Source of the DNA: Prionace glauca
Taxonomy: Eukaryota; Chordata; Chondrichthyes; Carcharhiniformes; Carcharhinidae
Length of the DNA stretch: 64,000 bases
Assembly: GCA_037974335.1 (NCBI GenBank)
Contig: CM075729.1
Coordinates: 107,906,515 to 107,970,514, forward strand
Direction of reading: 5' to 3'
Positions 11,246-26,200 of the stretch are shown piece by piece (the stretch's first letter is position 1; each line of letters opens with the position of its first letter). A program made the position numbers and the translations under genes. The notes beneath the pieces are model-generated. The model was not told where the DNA came from. It saw only the letters and a program-made list of their open reading frames with translations, and did not search any database.

Positions 11246-14200
11246 CTATGGGGGAAATGAGGAGATCAATGAATAACCACAATCACTGCTCATTCAGAAT
11301 CAACTGTGTCAAAACCGTGCCCAAGACTGATTTAGAGAGAGTCTGATTACAACATGTCAGAGGTGGAAAGGTGCTGCATGACTTGGGATTACATTTCTGT
11401 GAAAAATTGACATGTTTATCTACAGCAACTGAACAAAACATATGCAGGTAATGCTAGGCTGTAAATATTGGATTCATGCATCTTTGCAAAGTTATATCTG
11501 GTTCCCCACAAGTAACTAACTCCACATCAGTTTTAGCGTAAGCTCATGTGAGGAGAGTAATGGGAGTTTGGATGTTTCTTGGGACAGGAAAGAGCAGTTG
11601 ACAAGATGCATCCAAGATACTTTTCCAGCACTGAAAGGGATGACGTGTTGGCAGATACGAAGACATAGTCTAATTGGATAGAGATAGTTAACAACAGGAG
11701 ACATTTCACTGTCTGTAGTGTTTTAAATCAGAAATAGTGTTTGTGACATAATAAAACATCCTGAGATGTTATAAAGCAAAATGTGATGCCAAATCACATA
11801 AGGAGATATTAGGGAAGTTGGGCAAAAGCTTGGCCAAACCACTTAGGATTTAAAGAGCACTTTCACTGAAGAAAGTGAGTTCCAGAGGTGGAAATCTTAA
11901 GTAATGAAATTCAGAGTTGAGGCCAAGACATATGGGATGTTCAATGGGTCAAAAATATTACTGGTCACTAAATAATGGGAAGCAGATTAAGGAAAAAATG
12001 TACAGGCAGATTACAGGACAATACGAGGGCTGTAGGGAAAATTAGGGACTTCAGTCACGTAGGAACTTTGGAATTAGGAGCAGAAGTTAACAAATTCAGC
12101 CCTTTGAGCCTGCTCCACCATTCATTCAGATCATGGCCAATCTCTCCCTGGTCTCAAATCCATCTCCTTGCCTGTTCCCAAATCCAGTTAGCTTTTCTTT
12201 TATTCAAAATATATCTATCCTCTTCTTGGATTATTCAATAATTTAGACTCCATCACATAATGGAGCAGAAGTTTCACAAGTTCACCACCCTTTCTGAGAA
12301 GTCGTTTCTCCTCATCTCAGTTTTAATCTCCTTATTTGAGGAAGGATGGTGGCATTGGAGGCAGTTCAGAGGGGTTCACCAGATTGATTCCCAGAATGAG
12401 AGGACTAATGTATGAGGAGAGAGAGAGAGATTAAACAGTTTGGGCTTATACTCGTTGGAGTTTAGAATGATATAGGGGATCCGGTTGAGGTATATAAAAA
12501 TTTCAGATGCATTGAGAAAGTAAATGTAGACCAAATGTTTCCTCTTATTGCCACCATTCTTCCTCAAATAAGGAGATTAAAACTGGACATAATACTCCAG
12601 CTGTGGTCTCACCAATGCCAATATAATTGCAACACCACTTCCCTACTTATATACTGCAATCCATTTGCAATAAATACCAATATCCCATTTGCCCTTTCAA
12701 ATGCTGCACCTGCAAAATAACCCTGATTCATAACATAGTCACCCAGATTGCTGTGCCCGGTTGCATTTTAAATCAGCTTTCCGTTTAGGTAATAATTTGC
12801 TTTTCTATTTTTTCTACCAAATTGGACAACCTCACACTTATCCACATTAAACTCTTTCTGTCAAATGTTGGCCCATTCTCCAAGCTTATCTTGATGCATG
12901 TGTAAAATCTTTACATCCTCTTTACTGCCTGCTTTCCGATCTATTTTAGTATCATCCGCAAATTTTGCTATGCTACAATCTGTAGTCTATATAAATGATC
13001 TGCCAGTAGGCAAACAGTTGCAATCGAGAACTGGCACCCATGGCACCCCACAAGTTACATTTTGCCAGCTAAAGGACCTATTGATTCCGACCCTCTGGTT
13101 TATGTCAGTCAGCCAATCCTCAATCCAATCCAGTACTCTAAAACCTCATCCTCAGTGATCTCTCCATCTAGATCAGTCTTTGATGTAGCATCTGTTCAAA
13201 CATTTTCTGGACGTCCAAATATACCATATCCATAACCTCCCCATTATTTCCCTTGCTGATTATGATCTGAAAGAACTCAAGCATGACTTACCTTTCATAA
13301 AATCATGCTAACAATGGTGGATTGAGCTCTGCCTTTCCAAATACTAATTCATCTCCTACTTAACGATTGATTCCAACAACCTCCCCACTACAGAGGTCAA
13401 GCTAACAGGTCTATAGTTTCCTCATTTTTGCCACTCTCCTTTTTTGGAAAAGGACCAGCACATTAACATGTTTCCAATGCACCAGGACCTTACCAGAATG
13501 CATGGACGTTTGAAATTTCAGAGCCACTGCTTCATTATTTCTTCTGCCACCTCCTTTAATACCCAAGGGTGTAGACCATCAGGTTCTGGAGACTTATCTG
13601 TCTTTAATCCCTTTTTTTATTCAGTGCCTTCTCCTTAGTAATGGTTATTACACCAAGTTCCTCTGCATTAACGACAGGCTTTTTGGAAAATTTCCATTTT
13701 ACGCTACCATGAAGACAGAGGCAAATATTGGTTTAGTGTCTCCACCATCTGTGTTCTCCATTAATATCTCACCAGTATTCTGGTCCAAAGGGCTAATATT
13801 TACTTTAGCAATTCTGTTTCTCTTTATATACCTTTAGAAACTTTTGTATCTGTGTTTTCTGCTGGTTTTCGTCACAGTTCATCTAAGCTCTTTTGAATCC
13901 ACTTTTAATAGCCTTTTTTGTGAACCTTAAAATTCTTCCAATTCTCCCACTTACCACTAGCTTTTGCAGTTTGCTATGCCCTTCTCTTTGCCTTTATGTC
14001 CTCTCTGACTCCCTTGTCTGGTCATGGAATGTTTTGCGTCCTTTTAAAATCCATCTTCCTCAAGAACATACTTTCATTGAGTGTTATTCACTATCGCCCT
14101 GAACATCATCATTGTTCCTCAACAGTCCTGCCCTCAACTATTTGTGTCCTGTCTACGTGGGTCAGCTCCTTTCTCAGGCCCATGGTTAGTTCAGTTATCT

Positions 14201-17200
14201 GAATTGACATTTGGGACGGAAAAGAGTAATATAATGGAGGATGTAGAACTCCAGTCATCCTGTTCAAACATCATCCCTGTGATTATGTTTCCAGCTCAAT
14301 AAGGACAGAGGCACTGCTGAATCTGGTTCCTCTTTAAGTATTTGTTTGTGGGTTGAGATTGCCCATTTAATTCAAGAAGGAGGTGTTGACCCCCCTTTAA
14401 AGCTGATGAACAATGTGGAACAGAAAGTTCCACGAACAACTCTCTTCTCAATGGAGGAGAAGCCAGCATGTTTGTGCAAAAGACAAGACACAAGTGTTTG
14501 AAACCATCTTCAGCTATTAGTGCCAAGAGGGTAACACATCTCAAATTACTCCTGTGGTTTGTACTGCCACAGAAACCAGTTTCCGCCTATTCGATTAACT
14601 CACATGATATCAAGAATCGACAAAGAGCATTATCAACAGAAGAACTTTAAGACTGAAGAATTGTGCACTAGAGCTAATTGGCCCCAAGGCATACTGACCC
14701 AATACAGCTAGCACAATGGGACCTAAGTGCCCAGGTAGGCCAAACATTGTAGCAATTGGGATTGTCCTGCAACAAAAAAAAGGATGGAATGGATCATTGA
14801 CAAGTAGCACTTAGTCAGCAATAATCTGCTCACTAATGCTCAGTTTTAGGTCCACCAGAAAGGTCACTCCAGCCATGGTCCATACACAGGCAGAAGAGAA
14901 ATTGAGAGGCAAGATGACAGTGACTATCGTGACATTGAAGCCACAATTGTATGGCATCAAGGAATCATAGTAAAATCAAAGTAACATGATTTTGTGGGCG
15001 GAGGGAGCTCATTGAAAGGAACACACAGATCGTTGGAGTTACATTCAGCACAAAAGGAAGGTGGTTATGTCTGCTGGAGGTGAATCATCTTAGCCCCAAT
15101 ATATTACTGCAAGGCAGTGACCTAGCCTCAAACATCTTCAGCTGCTCTACCCATTGCCTTTCCTCTACCATAAGGCAAGAAATGGGGACTTCCACCAATG
15201 ACTGCACAATATTCTGTATTCAACATGATTCCTCAGTTGCTGGAGCAGTCTGTGTCCACATGCAACAAGATCTGGACAACAATCAGACATGGACTTATAA
15301 GTGACAAGTCATATAAGTGTCAGGCAGTAAAAAATTTCCAGTGAGATAGAATCTAACCATCTCCCCATGACATTCAGTGGGATTACCATAGTTGAATTCC
15401 CAACCATCAACATCCTGTGGGGCAACCACTGACCAGAAATTTAACTAGAATAGCCATAAAAAAATGTAGCTACAAGGACAGGACAGAGGCTAATAATTCT
15501 GTAGTGAGTAATTCCTCAAATACGTGGACCATTTAGAAAGCACAAGTCATGAGTGTTAAATTCTTCAGTACAGAGGAGTATCTGCCAAAACTCACCCCAC
15601 AGGCACCAAGGAACACAGTTTTATTGCAGCCTCACTCACTTCACACGCCAAATGACATGTGCCCTCTCAGGGCGGACCACATGCAGATCACCCCACACCC
15701 CAGATCACCTGACCATTCCTCTTAAAGTGGCTACACCCCAATATAGATGACAGGGAACATGATGAAATATTCTCCCTTTATATCAGTGCAGCTCCAACAA
15801 AAATGAAGAAACTCAACAGCATCAAGGACAAAGCAGCTTGTGATCAGCATCCCATCCAACACCTTTAACTTCCACTCTCTTCATTACCGACCCACAGTGG
15901 CAATAATGTGTACCACCGACAAGATTTATTTCATTAAGTCAAAGTCTCCTTAAAAAGCAGCTTCCAAATCTACGAGCACTACCACCTTGAAGAAGCACAG
16001 CAGATATGTAGGAGCACAACTTCCTGCAAGTTACCTTCCAATTGACACAGCATTCTGGCATTGAATATACATCACTGCTCTTTCAATGATGCTGTGTTAA
16101 AAACTTTGGAATACATCCCCAACAGTACTGTGGCAGAACTGCTGTGGTTCAAGAAGATGGCTTACTACTAGCCTGTCAAGGGATGGGCAGATGGGTAACA
16201 GATGCTGACGATGCCAGTGATACCCAGATCTCAAGAAAGAATAAACTAAAGCAGGACATCTTTACGTGGGGATACATTTGGGGAACAATGACTACAATAT
16301 CAGCTCCCAAAGGAAAAGGACAAAGAAAATGAAACATGAAAATGCTCATTTGGAGGACTGAGTTAATTTTCTGAATCAAAAGGAGTTCTTGTCCATGTCT
16401 TCTGGAATGAAAGATTTTGAAGGTGAAACAGTAAAGGAATAAGGGGAGAGATTGGGAGCAGGCTTCATGTGTTCCATAAGGGGGGGAAAAAAGAGAATCT
16501 ACAGCTAGATTTCTGCCAATGGTTGCAGATATCAAGGGTGAATGCAAGGAATGGGAAATACGTTTGTATTGAAATGGTAGTCTGTTATTACTGGGTCAGA
16601 TTTTTTTTTAAATTTCTTTTAACTTGAGAAATATTACCAAGATGTTTAATTTCAAACAAATTAACATGACAGTGAGCTTTTATTGTATGAATTTCAACTG
16701 CAAGGAGAAGAAGGAGTTTTGATAAGATGGATGTAGAGAAGATGTTTACTTTTGTTGGAGAATCTAGAATTAAGTGGTCAGTGCTTAAAACAATGGATCG
16801 GCCATTTAAATCAGAGACGGGGAGAATCTTTTTGGCTCAGAGGGTCATGGGTCTCTGAAACTTTCTACATCTAAAGGCTATGAAAGCAGAAACTTTGAAT
16901 ATTTTTAAAGCTGAGCCCGATAGCTTCTTGATTAGCAAGGGGGTATAAGCTGATTATTAAGGTGGAATGTGGGGACGAGATTACAATCAACTCAGTCATG
17001 ATCTTGTTTTATGGTGGAGAATGGTTCATGAGGCTGAGTGGCTGACTCATTCAAATGCAAAAATCATTTGGCAGCTAACAAATAAGTCTGTTTCAGTTGA
17101 GTTTCGCACACATGGAAATTCAAATAAAAACGAGAAAGAGAATGCGAGAAACTAAAATTCACAACAGTAGCAGGTCAAGACTGATAGTGAAGATCAGAGC

Positions 17201-20200
17201 TCTGATAAAAAGGAAATATAGAACAAGGAGGAAATATGAACAGAGACCCACAAATAATTGCCTAAATATACAAATAGTCAAAGGAAGAGTGGAAAATGTT
17301 TGAGACAAGGAGAACGGAGCTCTTTGATTTTTGTTTTACTTTAGCTATTCAATTAGATCATGGGTATTCTATATTCCAAAACCATGTCACCTAACGTCTT
17401 TAGCAGAGAAAAATATAAAGATCACTCTGGTTAAAAGTGAATTGATACACCACCTATCGCTTGCCTTGACAGTGTTCCATACCTACTATTGTTTGTGTGA
17501 AGTGCTTCCTAACTCTCTTTGCATAATTGAATATATTAAGAGTGAATTTCGTCTATGTAAGAACTGGTAAATTTGAAGGTTATGTTCCTGATGGCAGAAT
17601 TTTTCCCAATAGAGCAAAATGTTTCTCTTCTATTGTGCATCAATTCCTTTCAAAATCCTAAAGATCCTAATCAAATCACCATCTAAATTCCATGTAACAC
17701 AAGCTTTGTTTCTTCAATCTGTCCTCATAATGTGTCCAGGAAGGTTCTTTGGAACAATATGTTGATAGTCCAACTAGAGAGGGAGCTATACTGGACCTAG
17801 CACTGGGGAATGAGCCCAGTTAGGTCACAGTTTCAGTGGGGGAACACGTGGCAAAGAGTGACTACAATTCTGAAAGCTTTCGGACAGTCATGGAAAAGGA
17901 TGAGTGTTATCCTATGGGTAAGGTGCTGAACTGGGGGAAGGCTAACTACAGCCAGATTAGGCAGGATTTGGTGGCTGTTGATTGGGACAGGCTGTTCAAG
18001 GATAAATCCACATCTGGCATGTGGGAGTCTTTTAAGGAACAGTTGATAGGGGTTGGGGACAAGTGTGTGCCTGTAAAAAGGAAGGACAGTAAAGATAAGA
18101 TTCGAGAGCAGCGGATAACCAGAGAAATTGTGGATCGAATCAAAAAGAGAAAGAAATATACATAAAGGTCCAGGCAGCAAAAAAAAAACAGAGGAAGCAC
18201 CGAAGGAATACAGAGTTGTACAATAAATGGCAGAACCATCAGGAGTATACACACACAGGGATCTGGGTGTGCAAGTCCACAAATTATTAAAGGTGGCAAC
18301 ACAGGTGAAAAAGATTGTGAAAAAAGCATATAGAATTTGGATGGGGTACAGAGTATATAAATTGGTACATGACTTTGCAGTTATATAAAATGTTGGTCAG
18401 ACCACATCTGGAATACTGCATCCAGTTCTGGTCACTATACTACCAGAAGGAAATGGAGACTTTGGAGAGAGTGCAGAAAAGGTTTATCAGGATGTTGCCT
18501 GGTATGGAGGCTGTTAGCTATGAGGTGAGATTGAGTAAATTAAATTAAGTTGTTCTCCCTGGGGATTAAGGGAAAGGGGGTGGGGGAGCATCTAATAGAA
18601 GTTTATAAAATTATGAAGAGCATAGATAGGGTGAACAGTTGGAAGCTTTTTCCCAGGTCGGAAATGACAAACACAAGGGGTCACAAGTTCAAGATAAGGT
18701 GGGGAGGGGTGGGGCAAGGTTCAATACAGATATGCGGGCGACATATTTTACACAAAGGGTGGTGGGGGCCTAGAATGCACTACCAAGCAAGGGTGTTGAG
18801 GCAAACATGCTAGGATCATTTAAGACTTATCTAGATAGCCACGTGAACAAACTGGGAATAGAGGGATTCAAATGGATGGTTTAGTTAGGAGGACCGAAGG
18901 GCCTGTTCCTGTGCTGTATTCTTTGTATAATCTAATTATTGGGTAAGTGATAACATTCTGGTAATTTTATGCTGCACTACATCCAAGGCCAATTCATCTT
19001 TTCTAGAGGTATGGTGCTCAGAATTGTATACAGTGCTCTGGATGTGGTTGAATATAGACTGTTCACAACATGAAAAAATTCTGATTACCAAGCTCCAAAC
19101 TGGCTAGTTTCTCATATTCCTACACTAAATTCCATCAGCCATACTCACTTTCTCTCAATGTCTTATATTAATTTCACGTGCCTGTCCACACCACTTACGA
19201 TGTCACCAATGTGTGCATGCTACGGATACATAAGCTCTCTATTTCTCTAATGGGCAGCACAATGGCAAATGACATAGCATCTTTCTCCTGTCTACTAATT
19301 TCTCAAATTAGTACACCAGATACAAACTCTGTTTTGCAAATCCACGCTGTGATTCTCCAATCATCTCAAATTTAACTAACAGGACTGTATGTTCCTGATT
19401 TCTTTCTTTTGTAGATAGTGGAGTTACATAAGTAATTTTCCAAAGTACGAGACAATTCCAGAAAACTTGGGAGATAATGGCTATAATACGTGCAATTTGC
19501 TCACCTATTTCCTTTAAAATCCTAGGGATGTGAGAGCTTTTAATGTCGTTACTTTCTCTAACACTGTTTTCTTGTTTACATTAATTTAGTAATTCCAGTC
19601 CAGAGAATTCACTGGGGATCAAGGACTGCCAGAGAAATTACCCTCTTCCTTGAATGTGAAAATTGACAAAGGCTGAATGTGCCATTCAGAGTGTATCATT
19701 CGTTAATACTTGAGGCAGCATGGTGGCTCATACTGCTGCATCACAGCGCCATGGCCAGGGGTATTGATTCTTGGCTTGGGTCAATGTGCGTGGATTTTGC
19801 ATGTTCTTACAAAGAACAAAGAACAAAGAACAATCCAGCACGGGAAACAGGCCCTTCAGCCCAACGAGCCCGCGCCGCCACATCACCCTGCACCTATTCT
19901 ACCCTGCATGGCTACGAATGGAACCCTACTCAGTCAGATTCAGGGAAGAAATAGTGTCAATTTGGTAAAAACCGATTAGCCTGAGAGCACATCTTTGGGG
20001 TGTGGGAGGAAACCAGAGCGCCCGGAGGAAACCCACGCAACCACAGGGAGAATGCGCAAACTCCCACAGACACAGGCCCAAATCCATGTGCCTGCACAGC
20101 CAGCAGTGCTAGTCACTGAGCTGTTGCGGCGCCCATCTACCGGTCCAGGATCAAGCACACACACCGACACGAAGTCCTAGGCCACTCCCGGAACTTCCAA

Positions 20201-23200
20201 GAGCAGCCCAGGCACGACCTGCCGTGTGAATGCCCCTCGTTTGACACGAGGTGGACCTCCACCTGTGGAATAAAGTCAAAAATATTAATCTTACAGCCTG
20301 CCTTTCCGGTGTCTCCCGAGGTTTAACCCTATTTAATATCCCCTACCATATCCCTCCATTCTCGTTTCACTCATGTGCCTATCTAACTGCATCTTAAACG
20401 AGTCCAATGTTCCTGCCTCCACCACCCTACTCGGTAGCGCGTTCCAGACCCCTACAACTCTCTGCGTAAAGAACCTTCTTCTCACCTCCAAATTATACCT
20501 CTCCCCCCTCACCCTTAAATGATGACCTCTCGTGTTTGTATCTAGTCTAGGGAGCAGTCTCTCACTATTAACTCTATCCATTCCCTTCATTATCTTATAT
20601 ACTTCTATCATGTCCCCTCTCAATCTCCGCCTTTCCAAGGAGAATAGTCCCAGTTTCTTCAACCTCTCCTCGTAACCCAGTCCCCCCATGCCAGGCAACA
20701 TCCTGGTAAACCTCCTCTGCACCCTTTCCAGAGACTCTTCTTCTTGTTCTTCTCGTGTCTGCATAGATTTCTTTGGGGTGCTCCCGTTTCATGTCTGTCT
20801 GAAAGGCATGCTGATTACGTGCAATGACCCGAAGAGGCGCAACCAGGGGAAGTTCACAGTAGCTTCATTGCAATGTTAATATAAGCCTTACTAGTGATTA
20901 GTGCACCAATTTTAATTTAAGTTTCCTCATGTTTTATGAAAGAAACCACATTACCCATTTCTTTTACAATATGTTTGTTAAAACTGTGCAAATCTTGATG
21001 AAAGCTTCATTTTGAATTTCATGCAGTAGCGTTCAATGTATTTTTTGGTCCCTTAACTGATTTCCACTCGATCTCCCCTCGTCCTTTGGATCTACACTTT
21101 GCTTTTGTCTTGAGTTTTATGTTGTCATTCATTTTCCGTTGCTTGTCATAGCTGTTCTTTTCCTTGACAGATGCCAATCCTGTATTAGAATCACAGTCAT
21201 TGATGGCACAGAATGCTGCAATCATCTGCATACCAGCTCCCCATGAAGCAATCCAGTCAGTTCCACTCCCCGATTCCACATCCATCAATCTGCAGCTTAT
21301 TTCTAGTGCCTATCCCTTTTTTCTATTTTGAAATTATGAACTCTTCCTGCTTCCACCATACTCCTGGGCAGCGAATTCCAGGTCATTACCACTTATGCAT
21401 GAAAGAAATCTTCCTCACATCTCCCTATATCTCTTGTTCAAAATCTTCAATGTATTCTATAGTCCTTGCACTACAAGCGAAAGGAAATAAGTTTTCCCTT
21501 GTCGACCTCATCTAAACCTGGAATACCCTTCTACAGTTCTATCAAAATTCCCTTTCATCTCTTTTGCCCCAAAGAGGTCAATGCCAGGCTTTCCAATGAA
21601 TGTTGTAAAGAAAACCCACCGAAACATTCTGGTAAAACGCCTCTGAAAACCTTCAAGAACTATCACAAATTTCCGAAAGTGTAATGGCCACATTTGTAAG
21701 TAAATTGGCTGAATTGGCTGCTGAGCAAGATAAGAGCCAATTGTGTTCGAGGCAAGTTACTCGCATAGAAAGAAAATTGGCTGACTCGCAGAGAGTGGGG
21801 ATAAAAATAGGTCCTTTTCAGGGAGGCAGCCGCTGACGAGTGGAGCTCCGCAGGGTTCACTAATGGAACAACAACTTTTCACTTTATACAATCATGGTCT
21901 AGATGAAGAAACTAAGGGTGTTGTGGCTAAGTTTGTAGAATGATACAAAGATAGAACCAAGGACAGGTAATGCTAAGGATGGGGAGGCTGCAGAAGCACT
22001 TGAACAGGTTGAGAGAACGGACAAAGAAGTGGCAGATGGAATAAAATGTGAGGAAGTGTGAGGTTATGCACTTTGGTAGTAAGAATAGAGGCACAGACTA
22101 TTTTCAAAAAAATAGGGAGTGATTTCTAAAATTGGAAGCGCAAGAGGGCTTGGGAGTCCTAGATCAGGATTCTCTCAAGGTTAACTTGCAGGTTGTGTTG
22201 GTAGTTAGGATGCAGAATGTAATGTTAGCATTCATTTTGACAGTACTACAATACAAAAGCAGGGATGTACGGCTCTGGAGCATTATGAGCAAGTTTGGGT
22301 CCCCTATCGAGGGAAAGACGTGCTGTCCTTGGAGATGGTCTGGAGGATGTTCACAAGAATGATCCCAGGGATTAAAAACTTGAAATATAAAAGGAGTGTT
22401 TAAGGACTCTGGGTCTATACTCAAAAGGAGTTTAGAGGGATGTGGGTTTCTCATTGAAACAGAATACTGAAAGGCCTGGCTAAAGTGGATGTGGGGAAAA
22501 TGCTTCCATTAGTCAGAAAAGGTAGGTTCCAAGGTCACAATCTCAGAGTAAAGGAGCCACCCTTTAGAATCGTGATAAAGAGGAATTTCTTCAGCCAGAG
22601 GGTGATGAACCCGTAAAATTCATTGCCACAGAAGGCTGTGGAAGCTAGGTCATTGAGTTCATTTACGCAGAGATAGATAGGTTATTGATTGGTAAATTGG
22701 ATCAAAGTATTGGGGGAAAGGCGGGAAAAAGCAATTGTGAAACTTAGTCACGATTGAATGTGGGGCAAACCTGAGAGGCTGAATGACCAAATCTTGCTCT
22801 TCATCTTGTGGTCTGAAGGCTCAGCATAACTTGCCAGCTTGTGTAATTGTGCTTCTCTTTATTAAGCCCAAAGTCTGTACTAAGCTAAATTGTTCTTTCA
22901 ACTTCTCCCACTGTTTGTCCCAATGTTTAACAGATAATACTTTTGACCAGTTTGCTATAGTCAGTCTCTGTCTCATCTCATTGATAACTAGTCTTACCAA
23001 AATGTTAGATCTCAGTAACTACCATTTCTTTTTTTTAAATCCAACATTGAGCAGTGATCATGGTAGATCACATTCAATAAATGTTCCTTTTTTGTGAAGT
23101 GAACTACATCTGGTTCATTGCTTAATCCTAAATCAAGAACACCTTGCCCTCAGCTTGGTTCTGAAATATTATGGCAGAAAGCTGTGTTGAATTAAGATAT

Positions 23201-26200
23201 TAAATATTTTCCTGACAGTTACAGTTACAGATCCCTTAATTTGTCTCCCACTAAAAAGAAACCTCTTGGTTTGCTATGAGCCTCCCTAATCTCTTCATTA
23301 ATATGTTCTGTCAATTCATACAGACAGCCTGTAGACAAATCCCATTGTATTTATATGTCATTTTATATTTCACAGTCCAAACTGAAATACAATCCTCAAC
23401 TTATTTAACTCTTCTCTTTTTAAATGTTAGAATATTCCAAGGCAACATCAATTATCTCAAGCAAAGCCTAGATTAGTCAATTGTCAGTTTATCCATTAGA
23501 TCATAGCCTCTCCTCCTGGAAACATATTCCCCACATCCCCTCTATCCATGCCTTTTATTATTCTGTAAGTTTCAATGAGATTCCTACCCCCCACCCCCCA
23601 CTCCCCACTCCCAGCATCCTTCCAAACCCTATCAAGTACAGACCTAAAGACTTCAGCTGCTCCTTATACATCAAGCTTTTCATTCCTGGGATCAGTCATT
23701 CTCATGAACCTCCTCTGGATTCTGTATAGGCCAGAACATCCTTCCTCGGAAAGGGGCCTAAAACTGCTCACAATATTATAAATGTGAGCTCAGCAGAGCC
23801 TTACAAAGCCTCAGCAGTATATTTCTGCTTTTGTATTCTTGTCCTCTTCAAATAATTGCTAACATTACATTTGCTTTCCTAACTACCAAGTTAAAAGGCA
23901 GATTAAAGAAAGACGATTACAACATTTTGAATATTACTGACAGACTCTACTGTACAGTCACTGCTCGTCTTACCCCAGCTTCTGGTCTCCACTCCTATGC
24001 TGCTGTGCTCATACGTACAGGAATAAATGACTCTGTCACTCAAGTCAATCTGCGCCCATCTCCTGAGCTGGCAAGTGCCATTGTGGTTGGGCAGGACGCC
24101 TGTGGAATATGTGCCCATGATCGGCTTGCCATTTCTCAGGAGAATGACTTCAATTTCACACGGGTAAAATCCAGTGATGAGGCAGGAGAGTTGTGTCCAT
24201 TCACTGGCTGATGCTTTGTTCACAGAAAGAAAGACCTGTGGTGCAACTGAGAGACATCAAAACAGATCAGAGTCAAGTTTATGTGTGATGGTGTGTCACC
24301 CTTAAACTGAAATTAGATCCCTGACCCCAGAATTACAAAATCTCAGAAATGTTACATTGCAAAAAGAGGTCATTTGGCTCACTGAGTCTGCACCAAATGA
24401 GCATCATTCATTTCTGTTCAAGTAATCATATAACGCCCTCTTGAATGCCTTGAGTGACCTGCCTCAAACTTGCAGAATGTGGTTTCCAGACCAGACTCAC
24501 TGTGTGAAAGATTTTCTTGCATCACATTTGCTTCCTTTTCAATTCATTTTAAATCTGAGCCCTCGCTTTACGAGCAAGAAGTTTTTTTTCCCTTGATCTA
24601 CTCTGTTTAACAGCCTCATGATTTTGAGCAACTCTATCACATCAGTCTCAAACACTCCAATTTAGTCTTATAACTGAAGTTGTTGATCCGTGGAATCATT
24701 CTTGTCAACCTCTTCTGCACTTTGTCCAATGTATCTATACCCTTCCTTTAGCATGGCAGCTAGATGTGTACACATTTTTTCAGCTGAGGTCTAACTAATG
24801 TCTTGTGTAAGTTCAGCAGAATCTCCTGTACTCTATGCCCCTATTAATAAAACCAAGAAAGCTATCCACTTTAATAATTTCACCAGTCCTGTCACCTTCA
24901 ATAATCTATGCACATATAGAACCAAGTCCCTCTACTCCTTAATCCATTTAAAAATTACTTTATATTGGCTCTGCATGTTCTACCTACCAAAATGCATCAC
25001 TTCAGACTTTCCTCCATTGAACTTCATCTGTCAACTATCTGCTCATTCCATTCACTTCCCCATGTTCTTCGAATCCTACAGTGTAGAAGGAGGCCATTCC
25101 ACCCATTGAGCCTGCACCGATCATAATCCCACCCTTGTCCCCTGACACTAAGGGGCAATTTAGTATGGCCAGTCCATCTAACCTGTACATCTTTGGACAG
25201 AGGGTGGAACAAGGAGGAAACCCATGCAGAAACAGGTAGAATGTGCAAACTCCACTCAAACAATGACCCAAGCCAGGAATTGAACCCGAGTCCCTGGTGC
25301 TATGAGAAAGCAGTGCTCACCACTGTGCTATCATGCTGCCCTAACTAAGAACCAAATTCTTTTGAAGTTCCACATTGTCTTCTTCACAATACTTCCAAGT
25401 TTTCTGTCATTCACAAACTTCAAAATTTTGCCCAGCACACCAGGTTCTAGATCATTAACATATCATATATCAGGGGCTGGATCCACTGTTATTGGTCATT
25501 TATATCAATGATTTGGATGAGAATTCAGTAGGCACGGTTAGCAAGTTTGCAGATGACACCAAGATTGGTGGCATAGTGGACAGCAAAGGTGGTTATCTAG
25601 GATAGCAATGGGATCTTGATCAATTTGGCCAGTGGGCTGAGGAATGGCAGATGGAGATTAATTTAAATAAACATATGGTGATGCATTTTGGTCAATCGAA
25701 CCAGGGCAGGACTTACTCAGTTAATTGTCAAGTGTTGGGGAGAGTTATAGAACAAAGAGGTCTAGGGATATAGCTTTTTGAAAGCTGAGTCACAAGTGGT
25801 CAGAGTGGTGAAGAAGGCCTTGGTATGATTTGTTTCATTGGTCAGAATATGGAATATAGGAGTTGGGACGGCTCGTTGAAGTTCTGGAAGACATAGAATA
25901 CTGTGCACAATTTTGGACACCTTAATAATAGAAAGGATATTAAACTAGAAAGAGTGTAGAAAAGTTTTACTATGAATGACTGGGAGGTGATGGTTTGAAT
26001 TATAAGGAGAGGCTGGATAGACTGGGATTTTTTTTCTTCCCTGGAGTGTAGGAGGCTTAGGGGTGATCTTATAGGTACCTATAAAATCATGGGCAGCATT
26101 GATTAGCTATACAGTCCCAAAGATTTTCCCAAAGCTGGAGGAGTCTAATACTAGAGGGCATTGATTTAAGGTGAGAGAGGAGATATACAAAAAGGAGTCC

